From: Morinoia aosen
Lineage: Eukaryota > Arthropoda > Malacostraca > Amphipoda > Talitridae
NCBI GenBank assembly: GCA_030386875.1
Contig: CM059567.1
Span: 58,202,020-58,266,019 of the forward strand
Direction of reading: 5' to 3'
Length of the DNA stretch: 64,000 bases
Shown: piece by piece, positions 11,941 through 24,700 of the stretch
How positions within the stretch are numbered: position 1 is the stretch's first letter
Layout of the letters: every line of letters starts with the position of its first letter
The notes under the pieces: generated by a model
What the model was told of the DNA's origin: nothing
Databases searched by the model: none
The model's input: the letters and a program-made list of their open reading frames with translations, nothing else
Program-made: the position numbers and the translations under genes

Positions 11941-12339
11941 TAACAACCACTGAGAGTCCATGCACTTGTTCGCTTCGCTATCACGCTTTTATCACGCTTT
12001 TATTATCACGCTTTTATTATCAGACAGATCGGTAGCAATACAAACGTAGAAGTCCTTTTGGCTGCAGCGACGAAATATGTACGATGAACGCGTAAGTGAT
12101 GCAAGCTTCACTACCTCACTGGTATAAAAACGAATAAATCACGGGTATTTTTAGGTAAGTATTTTTTGGAGTATGCTTCTTCAGAGTCAGACGTTCTGAC
12201 CTCGATTTTGCACAGTGATCCAGTAACACACACGTGTACGTGGTACTCATAAGGATGAAAGTCTTTGTACACGAATTTAAAAGATACAAAAGATATTAGA
12301 TTATGTCCGTGGGACGATAAACGAGTCTTCGTATTTTTG
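11941..12339. other. Intergenic sequence, no gene seen
   Basis: A short 'tatcacgcttttat' motif is repeated three to four times near 11980-12020. Otherwise nothing was recognised. Confidence 0.4.
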
Positions 12340-12540
12340 CACAGGTACCACGGTAGAGGAAACAAGGAAGGTTCAAACAAGTCTTTTTTCGTTGACGGTG
12401 TGGTTTTGCTGACGTCACGGCAACGAACCTATAGCAGCGTTCATATTGCATCTGGTAGCACTGCTACCATTAAATCTGATTACACTATTGGCCTAACGAC
12501 ATGGCGTTTTGGTGACGTCATAAAGTTTGTTTGAAATAAA
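12340..12540 (-). repeat. Dispersed repeat family Y, copy 2
   Basis: The reverse complement aligns with 2873-3066 over its whole length. This copy has two perfect TGACGTCA palindromes, at 12410-12417 and 12513-12520, 103 bp apart. Confidence 0.7.
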
Positions 12541-12799
12541 GCCTTTTCTTGCTTCGGTAAAAATAAATAAACTAATCATTCCCACTAAATGTAGTCCAAG
12601 AATTATTTTCCACAGATAACAGTAAAGAGCAAGAAAAAGCGTAGACGAAAATGAAAAAGCAGAAAACTAGAAAGAATAAGCAGCCTCTATTGCAGATATC
12701 GCACTTGATGTTAATATTTTCGTGCCAAGACGCTCGCTATTTTCTATATTTTAGGTCCATTTCTATTTAATGCACAGTTATTCAATTACAGGGGAAGTA

Positions 12800-13303
12800 T
12801 CTGTGATACGTTTCATGAGGTATATATGTTTATATTATCAGTGATCCATTTTATGAGGTATATACCTTAATATAAGTATCGATGATACGTTTCACGAGGT
12901 ATATATGTTTATATATCTGTGATCCATTTTATGAGGTATATACCTTAATATAAGTATGGATGATACGTTTCACGAGGTATATATGTTTATATATCTGTGA
13001 TCCATTTTATGAGGTATATACCTTAATATAAGTATCGATGATACGTTTCACGAGGTATATATGTTTATATATCTGTGATCCATTTTATGAGGTATATACC
13101 TTAATATAAGTATCGATGATACGTTTCACGAGGTATATATGTTTATATATCTGTGATCCATTTTATGAGGTATATACCTTAATATAAGTATCGATGATAC
13201 GTTTCACGAGGTATATATGTTTATATATCTGTGATCCATTTTATGAGGTATATACCTTAATATAAGTATCGATGATAAGTTTCATGGGTATACATGTTTA
13301 TGT
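12800..13303. repeat. 78-bp tandem array, about six copies
   Basis: gatccattttatgaggtata recurs at 12843, 12921 and 12999 and onward at 78-bp steps. Each unit is itself two related halves of about 39 bp (one 'gatacgtttcacgaggtata', one 'gatccattttatgaggtata'). Confidence 0.95.
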
Positions 13304-14090
13304 AAGTATCTGCCACTTGGAAAGAAAGAAGAAAGACATTGTGGAACTCCGGTCATAAATCAGTTTTTTTATCTCTCAAAATGCACTTATGGCATGCCAA
13401 TGAAAACATGAATAGCGTCATGAGGAATTTTAGGATAGTAAATTTCAACGCGCTAATTTGAAAAAATATGTAAGTAAAACTACTTCGGTCGGTTAAAATT
13501 TTGAGAGTTCTTGGTTCACGCGGAAGTCTGATCTTTAAAGCACGAGCATTAATTACTGGGATAGTGCGAGGTGTAGATTACAAAATTCCTCCGAGAGAGA
13601 GTTCAAAAAACCTTCTCGAAATGTAACGAAAGAAAAACAGCGCTCGCTGATTAACCAAAAAAGAAAGACAACTGCACTTTCTGTCCAATTGATCGATTAT
13701 GTTGTTTGCTTGCAGCGAGATGAAACAAGAGGAGTTCAGTGCGTCGCAAAACTTGTATGCAGGAAGAAAATGTAAGCACTATCGTGCTCGCCGTTGCATC
13801 TTTGAATAAAAATGTGATCGCTCCTGATGTAAAAAGTTTAAAAAACTTCCGACTAAAGTCCTCCAATAAGTTGAACTTCTCTTCTCTGGAGTGAAGCCGT
13901 CAACCTTTTTACTCCTATTACACGCTTTGATGACAGATAAGTAGACGATGAAGCTATCGCGGAATTACCACTCGATCAGAGGGGAATTAAATTATCACGT
14001 CGAGCTGCTCCTCAACTTCATTAGACGAAAAAAACTTCGTACCAGTTGCACCGCAGCAGGAAGCCGCTGAAAGCAGTTGCGCAGCTGTAA
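13304..14090. other. Intergenic sequence, no recognised gene
   Basis: No convincing exon, RNA gene or repeat was identified here. Confidence 0.45.
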
Positions 14091-14266
14091 AGCGGCCCAT
14101 AGACGATCGCCAACATTAATGACTCAATATATTGATGAAAATTGTTTTTGCCCACTAAGTCAATTCATTGACGGTCGTCAATGAAGCCCACAGACGATCA
14201 ATTAAGTTGTCAATATTCATCATTGTCAATTATATTGACAATAAAATTGATCGTTTATGGACCGCT
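14091..14266. mobile_element. 180-bp MITE (family M), copy 1
   Basis: The terminal inverted repeats are agcggcccatagacgatc on the left and the inverse of gatcgtttatggaccgct on the right. It is flanked by 'taa' on both sides. The interior is AT-rich with an internal palindrome (tcaatatattga). It matches 63405-63588 closely. No coding capacity; superfamily not assigned. Confidence 0.85.
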
Positions 14267-14603
14267 TAAGACTGTAAATACAAGAGGCTTCTTTGATAAG
14301 TCCTGCAAACCTCGGCAGCGTAATTTGTGGAGTAAATCTTTCATAGTCTTCGTGTAAATAAAAGGGCAGGTCAAACGAGTTTAATTTTATCGTAAAATCT
14401 GGTACGTTTTGAGCTACCATCCTTCGTACAAAAATATGAAGACGGTAAGTTAGAGGAGGCATCTTTGATAAAGTTAGTAAAATTAAAATAAAACGTGGTA
14501 TGAGGAACCATAAACATCTTCACAGCTTCCTTTACCAAGTTTACCTCAACTTATCTGATACTGATCAATATTCCGAAATTTTTCATTTTATAGCAATACC
14601 CTT

Positions 14604-14993
14604 TTACTGGGATATCCTTGCATCTTTTAGCTTTAGGATACGTGGACGTCTTGCAACAGAGAAAGCAAAACAGAACGCGAGATAGAACGCGGCGTCCAAC
14701 ACGTGATCCAAAGGATAAATTGTGCCTGCAATCTTGTGGCCTGAATGGGCCGGAAGATATTCTAGGCACATCAAAGCTGCCCAGTAATGGCGTCCTCTCC
14801 TCCAGAGTCTTGCGGAATTTATTTTTAAAACTTTGACAAAATCGTCGTATGTCATCGATCCCAAAGTCCGCAGATGTGCCACATTTGAAGTCAAAGGAAT
14901 TCCAATGAAACCCACGCAAATTGAGCAAAGAAAAATCGTCACTAATTCCACTGCTGCTTTGGTTTGATTGGTGCTTGCCAAGATGCCTGCGGA
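14604..14993 (-). CDS. Candidate exon with hydrophobic segments, unidentified
   Basis: After a possible acceptor (gttacag) at about 14994, a frame of 129 codons runs to a TAA at 14604-14606. It contains a hydrophobic segment near residues 16-34 (VELVTIFLCSICVGFIGIPL), a basic stretch (WRRGRHYW) and a second hydrophobic segment (LDAAFYLAFCFAFSV) followed by RRPRILKLK, which would suit the end of a small membrane protein or receptor. I do not recognise the family. A second minus frame overlaps it and is also open. The GC content is higher than nearby repeats. No upstream partner exon was found. Confidence 0.3.
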   Translation of the reverse strand, partial: SAGILASTNQTKAAVELVTIFLCSICVGFIGIPLTSNVAHLRTLGSMTYDDFVKVLKINSARLWRRGRHYWAALMCLEYLPAHSGHKIAGTIYPLDHVLDAAFYLAFCFAFSVARRPRILKLKDARISQ

Positions 14994-15065
14994 CTGTAAC
15001 CTTAAAATTAAAAATAATTAGTTTGCCGTGCTTAGAAAGTATTTTCCTGTAGATAATACGGAAAA

Positions 15066-15480
15066 TATTCACTTGTAGGGTTAGAAAATATTTACCGGTA
15101 GGTAATAGAGAAAATATTTACTTCTAGGTAATACATAAAATATTTACTTTCAGGTAATACATAAAATATTTACCTCTTCGTAATACAGAAAATATTTACC
15201 TGTAGGCAACACAGAAAATATTTACCTGTCCGTCGAACAGAAAATATTTACCAGTAGGTTATCCCGCAAATATCTACCTGTAGGCAACACAGAAAATATT
15301 TACCTGTCCGTCGAACAGAAAATATTTACCAGTAGGTTATACTGCAAATATCTACCTGTAGGCAACACAGAAAATATTTACCTGTCCGTCGAACAGAAAA
15401 TATTTACTCGTAGGTTATACCGCAAATATCTACCTGAAGGTAATACAGAAAATATTTACCTGTAGGCAACACAGAAAAAC
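15066..15480. repeat. About 27-bp tandem array with a three-unit higher-order repeat
   Basis: The unit is approximately aatatttacctgtaggtaat plus acagaaa. A higher-order block of three variants (tccgtcgaacag, aggttataccgc, aggcaacacag) repeats about three times between 15200 and 15470. Confidence 0.9.
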
Positions 15481-15629
15481 TTATACATAGATAATGACTG
15501 ATACGTTCAAGAACCATCACGGCTTTATTTCTTATCATTTTGAGCGAGCTTTCATTGCCGTGAAAAACATCCTGCAAGATCTCGATGCTGGGAAAAATAT
15601 CAAAGGCTAGTTAAAAAAACATATTTCAA

Positions 15630-15905
15630 ATGAAGGCATCTACGGATGCTTTATTTCCAATTTCAAGCATGATACACATCACCTTGTACATTGGATTTTC
15701 AAATGCCTTATAACTAACGCCAGGACGCCATGACGCTTTCCCCCGGTCAAGACCGGTACCCATTTCAGACACCTGGGTAGAGTGGGGTATTGTGCTTGGA
15801 ATTTTTCCCCTATACCCAACAGAGAAAATCGCCACCAGCGCCGGGACTCGAACCAGGGTCTGCCTGGACGGAGTCTAGATCGCTAGTCTCATCGCTACGA
15901 CGAGC
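15630..15905 (-). mobile_element. tRNA-derived SINE
   Basis: On the minus strand a degenerate tRNA-like head ends in a perfect pol III B box, ggttcgagtccc (15843-15854), preceded by gcagaccct. A conserved-looking body follows (gattttctctgttgggta, gggtaccggtcttgaccggg) and then an AT-rich end near 15630. There is no acceptor stem or complete cloverleaf, so this is not a functional tRNA gene. Confidence 0.75.
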
Positions 15906-16442
15906 AAAAAACATAGTCAAATCATCCAAAAAAATACTGATTGACAGGACCTTTTTAGAAATTCCTCGATTGTTAAGGAGTTTAACTTTTCCAGCGCGTT
16001 GTCTTCCGATTTACGCGTATTCTCTCGGGTTGACAAATTACGCTGTGCCCAACAGCGGCGTTGAAGTCACAACGTGAACTAACTTTCAAAGCTAATATTC
16101 GCAGCGGCTCGCTCTCACGCACCCTGATCAATTGTTCAATGTTCGAATGCCTGAAGTTTGGCCGATTGTAGAAAGTTCTTATTGCCCGTCAAGGCGAAGT
16201 CGACTTCCTTACAGGCGGGAAGTGTCCCCCGCTGAGCAGCTCAGCTGCGAGTGGCCCAGCACGAGTCGCCGGGTGTTGTGCAGGGTATCCCATTAGAAGC
16301 GAAACCCAGAGTGGAAATGATGTTATTCAAAACCATTTGCTGTATTTTTATTCTGTTTAGACTACATTCTTGGTTGAACGCTTTTCAACAAATGCTCTAC
16401 ATGTTTTGAATAGAATATCTTCAAAAATGTTTTCATGTTATT
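15906..16442. other. Intergenic sequence with a GC-rich island
   Basis: 16190-16320 is clearly more GC-rich than its surroundings and has a short minus-strand open frame, but no recognisable domain. It may be a fragment of a repeat. Confidence 0.35.
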
Positions 16443-18286
16443 ACTGTTGCTCAGGAAACATTGTTGCTCAGGAAACATTGTTGCTCAGGAAACACTGTTG
16501 CTCGAGAGACATTGTTGCTCGGGAGACATTGTTGCTCGGGAGACATTGTTGCTCGGGAGACATTGTTGCTCAGGAAACACTGTTGCTCAGGAAACACTGT
16601 TGCTCGAGAGACATTGTTGCTCAGGAAACAATGTTGCTCAGGAAACACTGTTGCTCGAGAGACATTGTTGCTCAGGAAACATTGTTGCTCGAGAGACATT
16701 GTTGCTCAGGAAACACTGTTGCTCAGGAAACACTGTTGCTCGAGAGACATTGTTGCTCAGGAAACATTGTTGCTCGGGAGACATTGTTGCTCAGGAAACA
16801 TTGTTGCTCAGGAAACACTGTTGCTCAGGAAACATTGTTGCTCAGGAAACACTGTTGCTCAGGAAACACTGTTGCTCAGGAAACATTGTTGCTCGGGAGA
16901 CATTGTTGCTCAGGAAACATTGTTGCTCGGGAGACATTGTTGCTCAGGAAACACTGTTGCTCAGGAAACACTGTTGCTCGAGAGACATTGTTGCTCAGGA
17001 AACAATGTTGCTCAGGAAACAATGTTGCTCGGGAGACATTGTTGCTCAGGAAACACTGTTGCTCAGGAAACACTGTTGCTCAGGAAACATTGTTGCTCAG
17101 GAAACAATGTTGCTCAGGAAACAATGTTGCTCAGGAAACACTGTTGCTCAGGAAACATTGTTGCTCAGGAAACATTGTTGCTCAGGAAACACTGTTGCTC
17201 GAGAGACATTGTTGCTCGGGAGACATTGTTGCTCGGGAGACATTGTTGCTCGGGAGACATTGTTGCTCAGGAAACATTGTTGCTCAGGAAACATTGTTGC
17301 TCAGGAAACACTGTTGCTCGAGAGACATTGTTGCTCGGGAGACATTGTTGCTCGGGAGACATTGTTGCTCAGGAAACATTGTTGCTCGGGAGACATTGTT
17401 GCTCAGGAAACATTGTTGCTCGGGAGACATTGTTGCTCAGGAAACACTGTTGCTCGGGAAACATTGTTGCTCGGGAAACATTGTTGCTCAGGAAACACTG
17501 TTGCTCAGGAAACATTGTTGCTCAGGAAACATTGTTGCTCAGGAAACAATGTTGCTCAGGAAACACTGTTGCTCAGGAAACACTGTTGCTCAGGAAACAT
17601 TGTTGCTCGGGAAACAATGTTGCTCAGGAAACAATGTTGCTCAGGAAACACTGTTGCTCAGGAAACATTGTTGCTCAGGAAACACTGTTGCTCAGGAAAC
17701 ATTGTTGCTCAGGAAACAATGTTGCTCAGGAAACATTGTTGCTCAGGAAACAATGTTGCTCAGGAAACAATGTTGCTCAGGAAACATTGTTGCTCAGGAA
17801 ACAATGTTGCTCAGGAAACATTGTTGCTCAGGAAACACTGTTGCTCAGGAAACATTGTTGCTCAGGAAACACTGTTGCTCAGGAAACATTGTTGCTCAGG
17901 AAACATTGTTGCTCAGGAAACATTGTTGCTCAGGAAACATTGTTGCTCAGGAAACAATGTTGCTCAGGAAACATTGTTGCTCAGGAAACAATGTTGCTCA
18001 GGAAACAATGTTGCTCGGGAGACATTGTTGCTCAGGAAACACTGTTGCTCAGGAAACACTGTTGCTCAGGAAACATTGTTGCTCAGGAAACAATGTTGCT
18101 CAGGAAACAATGTTGCTCAGGAAACACTGTTGCTCAGGAAACATTGTTGCTCAGGAAACATTGTTGCTCGGGAGACATTGTTGCTCAGGAAACATTGTTG
18201 CTCGGGAGACATTGTTGCTCAGGAAACACTGTTGCTCAGGAAACATTGTTGCTCAGGAAACATTGTTGCTCAGGAAACATTGTTGA
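16443..18286. repeat. 17-bp satellite, about 108 copies
   Basis: The unit is ttgctcaggaaacattg. Variants fall in two linked places: aggaaa, gggaga or gagaga in the middle, and cattg, cactg or caatg at the end. Every copy I read with gagaca is followed by ttg, so variants are linked. As 17 is not a multiple of 3 and no frame holds a stop, all three plus frames are open for over 600 codons and cycle through the same 17-residue peptide. These frames are not genes. Confidence 0.97.
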
Positions 18287-21095
18287 TCCTAACACGATTG
18301 CCAGAATTACAAACAAGATTCGAGCGTCATAGCCTCATGATAACACTACCCTAATAATACGGGTTGGCCAACCCTCTGCGCATCAATTGAATTAAGTCAC
18401 ATGACAAGATGCAACCTATTTTTTAATAACGTTTCCAACAGCACAAAGCACGATCATAGCTTCAGATCACATGCGTATTCTCAGGTACCGCTTCAGTTCC
18501 GATTCCCTGAATTATTCACAGTTCAGATTGTACGACAGAGTCTCGTAAATTTTCTTCAAGTTGAAATTGACTGTGAAGAACTGCCAAGAGAGGAGTAAAA
18601 AGAGACCGCCCTCCTGCAAAGATACAAACATTTAACCCATTACTTTGATTGCAAAAATGTGCTCATTTAAACATTTAGTGTTAACTTTGAATGACAGTAC
18701 TTTACATCACATATTTTTTTTCGAACAGCATATCTTGTACAACTAGAAATAACTTCTCACCCGCCCAACGACGTCTACACTTTATTTTCCGATTCTAATG
18801 TCTCGACCCCGATGGTCGTGCGTGAGACTTCTCTTCTCTGAAAAATGGAAAGTGTTTACATTAAATTCTAACCAGTACAATTACACTGTGAAGCAGGTTA
18901 TATGTTTTCCACGTATTCTCACAGAAAGTATTTTTAAGTGAACGCTTCGTACTAACGCACCTTGTCGGACGGCTCGCCTAAACTCACTAACTCTTTGGTC
19001 TTGTGTGCTGTGAGGGCTGCCCTCTTTCATTCGTGAACGCCTACAATTTCTCTGATTGGCGGTTCTCCACTTCGAAAATCTTTCCAATGGTGCTCTGACC
19101 ATTACATTGGCTGTAAGCCCTCTGATGAGAACGTATAGCCGACTGCGCCCTCTTTCAGGAACACTAGCGATCTTTTCCCATGAAATTCTGCTCTAAATTT
19201 TTCCACTATGTTTTTCTAATGCCTGGTTGTTTCGTATCCTGCTGTGTCAACAATCTTACCGCTCCGAGTGTCGCTCGTCCCCAACCCTCAAGCTTGAGTG
19301 CTCTATAAATCCTTGTCACCCTTGTGGTTGACTGTTGGGGCGCCTATGCCTCTCCAAAAAGTTTTAGCTAATCATAACAAGTTCATGTTTCTCACGTCTT
19401 CAACACAGGACCTCTTAGTGTGGCCATAAGTTCTCCCCGTCGAATGTGGTTTAAGGAAACAGACTCTCTTGTCCAGGAAAGGCTTACACACAAAATTCCT
19501 TCCAAGCACAACACAAACACGAAATGTAGCACACAACTCCGGCACATGTGAAAACAAGCCACCAGGCACACATGTTAAGCGATCAGTCACACATGTTAAG
19601 CGACACGCTCGTGCTGTTGGAATACGCAATTACTACAATATCCTAAAATTTACAAAACACCAGAGCACAATTCAGTTAACACAAAAAAAGGACACAAATC
19701 AGTTAAAATTTCCCAAACTTAAATGTTTCTCAACAATACAGATATAGAAATAATTTTTGCACGAGCGCATTATTTAATTTGTCTGTTTACACTTTTAAGT
19801 ACAATGTCAATGTTAAGTGTTATTGTTTTCATTGTTTGTACAATGTTAAGTACAATGGTCAAATTTCAATATAGCTACCTGTGGGCTCGAATAAGTTAAG
19901 CGACTTCTGGGGCATCCTACCATCAACGTTATTCTAAGGTGAACAATAATGTTTAACCTAAATCACTCAACCTAGTTTCGCATTAAACTGATCAGTGAGA
20001 TAATTTACTCGAAATCAGATATTTCATTTTACAATATAGGTTATATGGACTATATTTAACAGTATATTCGATAAAGAAATTTAACAGCAGACTGAAGATC
20101 GGCGGTATTACGCCCTGATAATACAAGATATTGATTAACTTGTAAGGGACTTAAACGAGTAGCAAGGCTGGAGTTGCGACAACTCATGTATGCGTACGCA
20201 CACATACACACTTATTCACACACTAATACACATATTCATATCTATACGTATTGAAAATAAATATAAGAAAAAACATAAAAATAACATTGCTCTTTCTGCA
20301 TTTAAAATGACAGCCAAAGCTCTGATGAATCGTAAGAAATAACCTGAGGAAAGATAAGGAATAGAAAAGGGACTTCGAAAAACGACTACATCTCACTTTA
20401 AAATCATAATATTACTCTAGGATTTAAGTCGTTGAAATCTATCGAAGCGGTAAATCAAGAAATAAGGTCAGACTAAAAGTGCATAATTTGATACTCTTAC
20501 AACTATGACATGACAACCACATGAAGCTTGTTGAGGCCGCCCATGTTATTATTGCGCGCTAATATTGCTCCGCTCAAAATTTGGCGGAGATAAGGAAACG
20601 TTAGTCTTGCGTTATTTTCGTCAAATTATCTGAAGTTCTGACGTAAACCAGGCAAATTTGTTCCTTTCTTCTTAGATGGATTCTTAATCCTGTAGTATTG
20701 TAGTTGTCTATGTGTCAAAAATTTTAGTTGCACTGATGGGTGTCTCTAGTTACATTTTTCTAAAGCACCTATGTTTGAAAACTGAAGCTGACAAGCTCTA
20801 ATTTTGACTATTTTGTGGACTGAAGAAGGCTTGATCAAGTTGCCAACTTTGTTTTGCTGTGTTGATTTAGTGAATACTTTACTGTCGATATTATTTTTAA
20901 AGTAGATTACATTTAGTGTCAAGCTATAGGTATTAATATAGGTTTTTGTCATTGAATGATAAAGCTGTGTACGAAGTTTGTTGTTTTCTTGAGCTATATA
21001 TGCATTATTTTTGGGATATTTATTTCTTGCTGAAGTTGATAAGTTGATCAACCTCAGATAAAGTGTTATATTTTGAAAGTACATCAAACTTTCGG
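18287..21095. other. Intergenic sequence, no recognised gene
   Basis: Small frames on both strands have no signature. A duplicated acatgttaagcga motif lies near 19570-19600, and ac-rich microsatellite sequence (cacacatacacactt) near 20200. A (g)gcgccccaacagtc string on the minus strand near 19335 resembles a retroelement primer-binding site, but no LTR pair was found. Confidence 0.4.
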
Positions 21096-21630
21096 TCAAT
21101 ATTGAATATAATGTTGTCAACGAATTTCATAATTTCGTAGGTATAGATAGGTAATAGAGTCGATTTTAAGACCTTTTACATGAATGATAATGTGCCCGGA
21201 AATGCTTAGTTTAGGAGATATAAGATAAATAACGCCAGGTAAGAATAGCATTAACGGCAGTTTCGATATGGCTCTTCCGGCATTTTGCGGACGCGGACCA
21301 CGCCAAGTTTTTTGGCGGGAGTCATCGGCCTCGGTATGGTTGAGTTAAATTAAGATTTTTTAGGCTTACTTAGGTAAGGATACTTAACTAAATTAACTTT
21401 ACCAAGCCTAACCTTACCTATCGTTACGTCAGAACTGGATTTCTGCTTATTTACCTCTCCGTTTGTTCAATTTTATAAACGACGTTCCTTTAACTTCAAA
21501 GTTAAATATCTCCAAAAATAAGCATTTCCGGGCACATTGTCATTCATGTAAAACGTTTTAAAATCAACTATATTACCTATCCATACCTACAAAATTATGA
21601 AATTTGTTGACAACATTATAATCAATATTG
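21096..21630. mobile_element. Foldback (long inverted repeat) element
   Basis: The left arm (about 21096-21218; ataatttcgtaggtatagat, catgaatgataatgtgcccg) pairs with the right arm (about 21500-21630; cgggcacattgtcattcatg, tacctacaaaattatgaaat) as near-perfect inverse sequence of about 120 bp. The loop is about 280 bp and holds a smaller palindrome (taggtaagg ... ccttaccta, 21371-21420). Non-coding. Confidence 0.8.
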
Positions 21631-21769
21631 ACCAAACTTTCTTTGAATGGAAGAGATATGCTACAATTGTATGGGCAAATCTTTATTTTACAATGAGTCA
21701 ATTTTTTCTTGTATTCTAATTGTATGCTCTAGTCTGGAGATTAATATGGAGTTTAGCCTGTTCATGAAA

Positions 21770-24700
21770 ATTAAAAATTCCGTTCCAAAGAATCACTAAA
21801 GGAATACATTTAAAAACGTTTTGATAAAATGATATTCTGCTTGCTGATGCATTATTTTGAGTTATTCAACTTTGAAATTTTTGTGTTTCAGAGCAGTTGC
21901 AGTCAGTTGGGCGATTGAGCTGGAGCTGTTAGAGTACGTTTGGGTACTTAGTAATTTAGGACAACATGTATTTTAGGTGCCTCACGGAAATTAAGAATTC
22001 CGTTTCAAAGAATCACTAAAGAAACATTTGAAGACATTTACAAGAATATCATTCTGCTTGCTGATGCATTATTTTAGAGTTGTTCAACATTAATACTGTT
22101 CACGTTGTTCAAGAAACATCAGTTGAAAGATGGCTGCCATTGTAGAAGTGTAGAAGTTAATTAATTATAGGCTAACCCCCTATTAGAAATGTAAACAGGT
22201 TGGGTTGTGAGGGGGAGCCACAGTTCTTCTTGTGAAAATTATTAATAAAGGTTCTAACTAACCCAGCCATTGGGTTGGTGTCTGCAATTGTGTTTACATC
22301 GGCTCCAAATTGGCGGCCAACCAGTACAGTTGCCGCCATCTTTTGCGTGGCGCGCTTGCTGCGTTGTTGGAACATTCTCACCTTTGGCACGCAAAAGCCA
22401 TTTCTGAGCAACACTCCTTTAAATCCAAAGTTAGATAACTCTAAAATAATTTACCAGCAAGCAGAATGACATTCATGTAAAACGTTTTTAAATGTGTTCC
22501 TTTAGTGACTGGATGATTGAAGACTTCGTTTTGTCAATGTTCGGCGTGATGCAATCAAAGGAAATGGGAATTTTAATCCAAAGAATCACTAATGGAACCC
22601 ATTTAAAAACGTTTTACAGGAATGACATTCTGCTCTCTGATGTGTTGTTTTAGAATTATTCAACTTTGAAATTGGCTTCCGCGTGCCAAAGGAAGTGAGC
22701 GCGCCATCCAGAATTTCATTAATAACGGAAGTTAACTCCTTATTACAAACGTAAAGAGGTAGGGTTGTGATGGGTAGCCACAGTTCTTCTAGTGAAAATT
22801 ATAAATAAAGGTTGAAAGCAACCCATAACAGTCACAAACAATTATGTTTACATCTGCTCCATGATAGCGGTGGCCGTACCAAGTGGCGCTGTCTATGAGC
22901 TGACTGTAAAGGTGACGACGTAATAATGACTAAAAAAAAAGTCAAGAGCACCAACACAAGAAATTGTACGTTAACTTTTTTGCGTTATTAATTGATAACA
23001 CTATTTCTTATTATTCTATTAACAATTTCTATCATTCTTTTATTCCTACAAAGTTCTGGCAAAAACTTTAACACCTCGTGATCTGAACTTTGCCTTTCCT
23101 GACCCACCTGTTTATACTTTATGTTCCACATTTTGCGTGGGAAAGCGATTTTACGTATAACTTCAAAGCTCAATAATTCAAAAATAATGCATCAGAGAGC
23201 AGAATGTCATTCATGTAAAACCTTATTAAATGGGTTCCTTTAGTGATTCTTGGGCTTAAAATTTTCATTTTCTTTGATTGCATCATGCTGGACATTGACC
23301 CTTTGTTTTTATCAGTCATCCAGTCTTGCTAATATTTTTCGGTTATAACCTTTATTGTGTTTTTAACTAAAAAATCCTAGAAGTGAGGGTTAATCTGAAA
23401 GATATGTCAGTTATCGATTTTGTAAATTTCGATGCCTTAGCATAGTTAATTAGATCAAAATAAACAAGTTTTCTTCTATGCACTTTCCGTCTCAAATGAG
23501 TATTTTATTAGTTATAGCGGTAAAAGACTTACCGCAACTCCAGTGTTTGAAGCGGCAAGTTATTCAAGAAGCACGTCGGACAGCAACACTGCAATGCGCA
23601 CTCGCTTCCAGGGCGATCGTCATCAAAGACGAAACCAAACCTACAGCTATACCTCGTTAAATACTCATTTGACGAAAAAAGTGTATAGAAGAAAAGTTGT
23701 TTATTTCGATGTTATTACCATGATTCAAGCAACAAAAATTTGAAAATTGATGAGTAGCTGTTTATTCGAGCGCATTCGTCATCAAAGACGAAACTAAACT
23801 TACCGCTATAAATAGTAAAATACTCATTTGAGACGGAAAGTGCATAGAAGAAAACTTGTTTATTTTGATTCAATTAATTAGGTTCAGGCACCAAAAAGTG
23901 GAAAATCCACAACTGACATATCCTTCAGATTTACCGAAGTGAGTTCAAAGTCCGCAGGTTAGCAAATAATTCATTACAAAGTACCCAAACGTACTCTAAT
24001 GGCTCAAGCGCGCAATGCAACTGCTATGGAAGACGAAAATTTCAAAGTTAAATAACTCAAAAAGAATGCATCAGGAAGCAGAATGTCATTATTGTGAAAT
24101 CTTTTTAAATGGGCTCCTTTAGTAAGTTCTTGTAACAGAATTCTCAATTTCCCTGGATGTCCTAAACTATATATTGACCCAAATGAGTATTTAACAAGTT
24201 ATAGCAGTAGGTTTAGTTTTGTGTTCCATTGCAGTTCCAGTTGAGCTGTTAGAGTATGTTATGGTCCTTTGTCATTTATGATTAGCCAACCCTGCAGAGC
24301 CTGAGCCCATTTCTAGGATATTTTAGTTGATAACACAATAAAGGTTGTTATAGTGGTATGTTAATTTTTGTCTTTGATGGCTAGAATGCTTTGATGGCTC
24401 CATCATTCGAGTGCATTGGCAGGGAGAGTCCATTGTAGTCTTTCCTCCGAACAATTTCTTCCTGCTACAAACATTAGAGTTGCGGTAAGTGATTTACCTC
24501 TATAACTCGTTAAATGCTCATTTGTCCTCAAAAGGGCATAGGTAAAAAGTTGTTTATTTTGATCTAATTACCATGATACAGGCAACAAAATTTTGAAAAG
24601 CAATTAGTTACGCCACATATTGCAAAAACAATAACTTTTTCCTCGCTCCGTGCTCTTACGGCATTGTTAGAACATGCTCTGCTTTGCGCAGAAAAGCCAT

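Noticed and set aside
15838-15905. Functional tRNA gene on the minus strand
   Set aside because: A good B box is present but no paired acceptor stem or full cloverleaf; the SINE body follows directly.
16370-18354. Three overlapping plus-strand frames of over 620 codons with LLLRKHCCSGNIVAQET-type repeats
   Set aside because: A 17-bp unit without stops opens all three frames with the same peptide cycle; no start context, no homologue.
19320-19360. LTR retrotransposon primer-binding site (ggcgccccaacagtc on the minus strand)
   Set aside because: No LTR pair, polypurine tract or gag/pol frame was found nearby.
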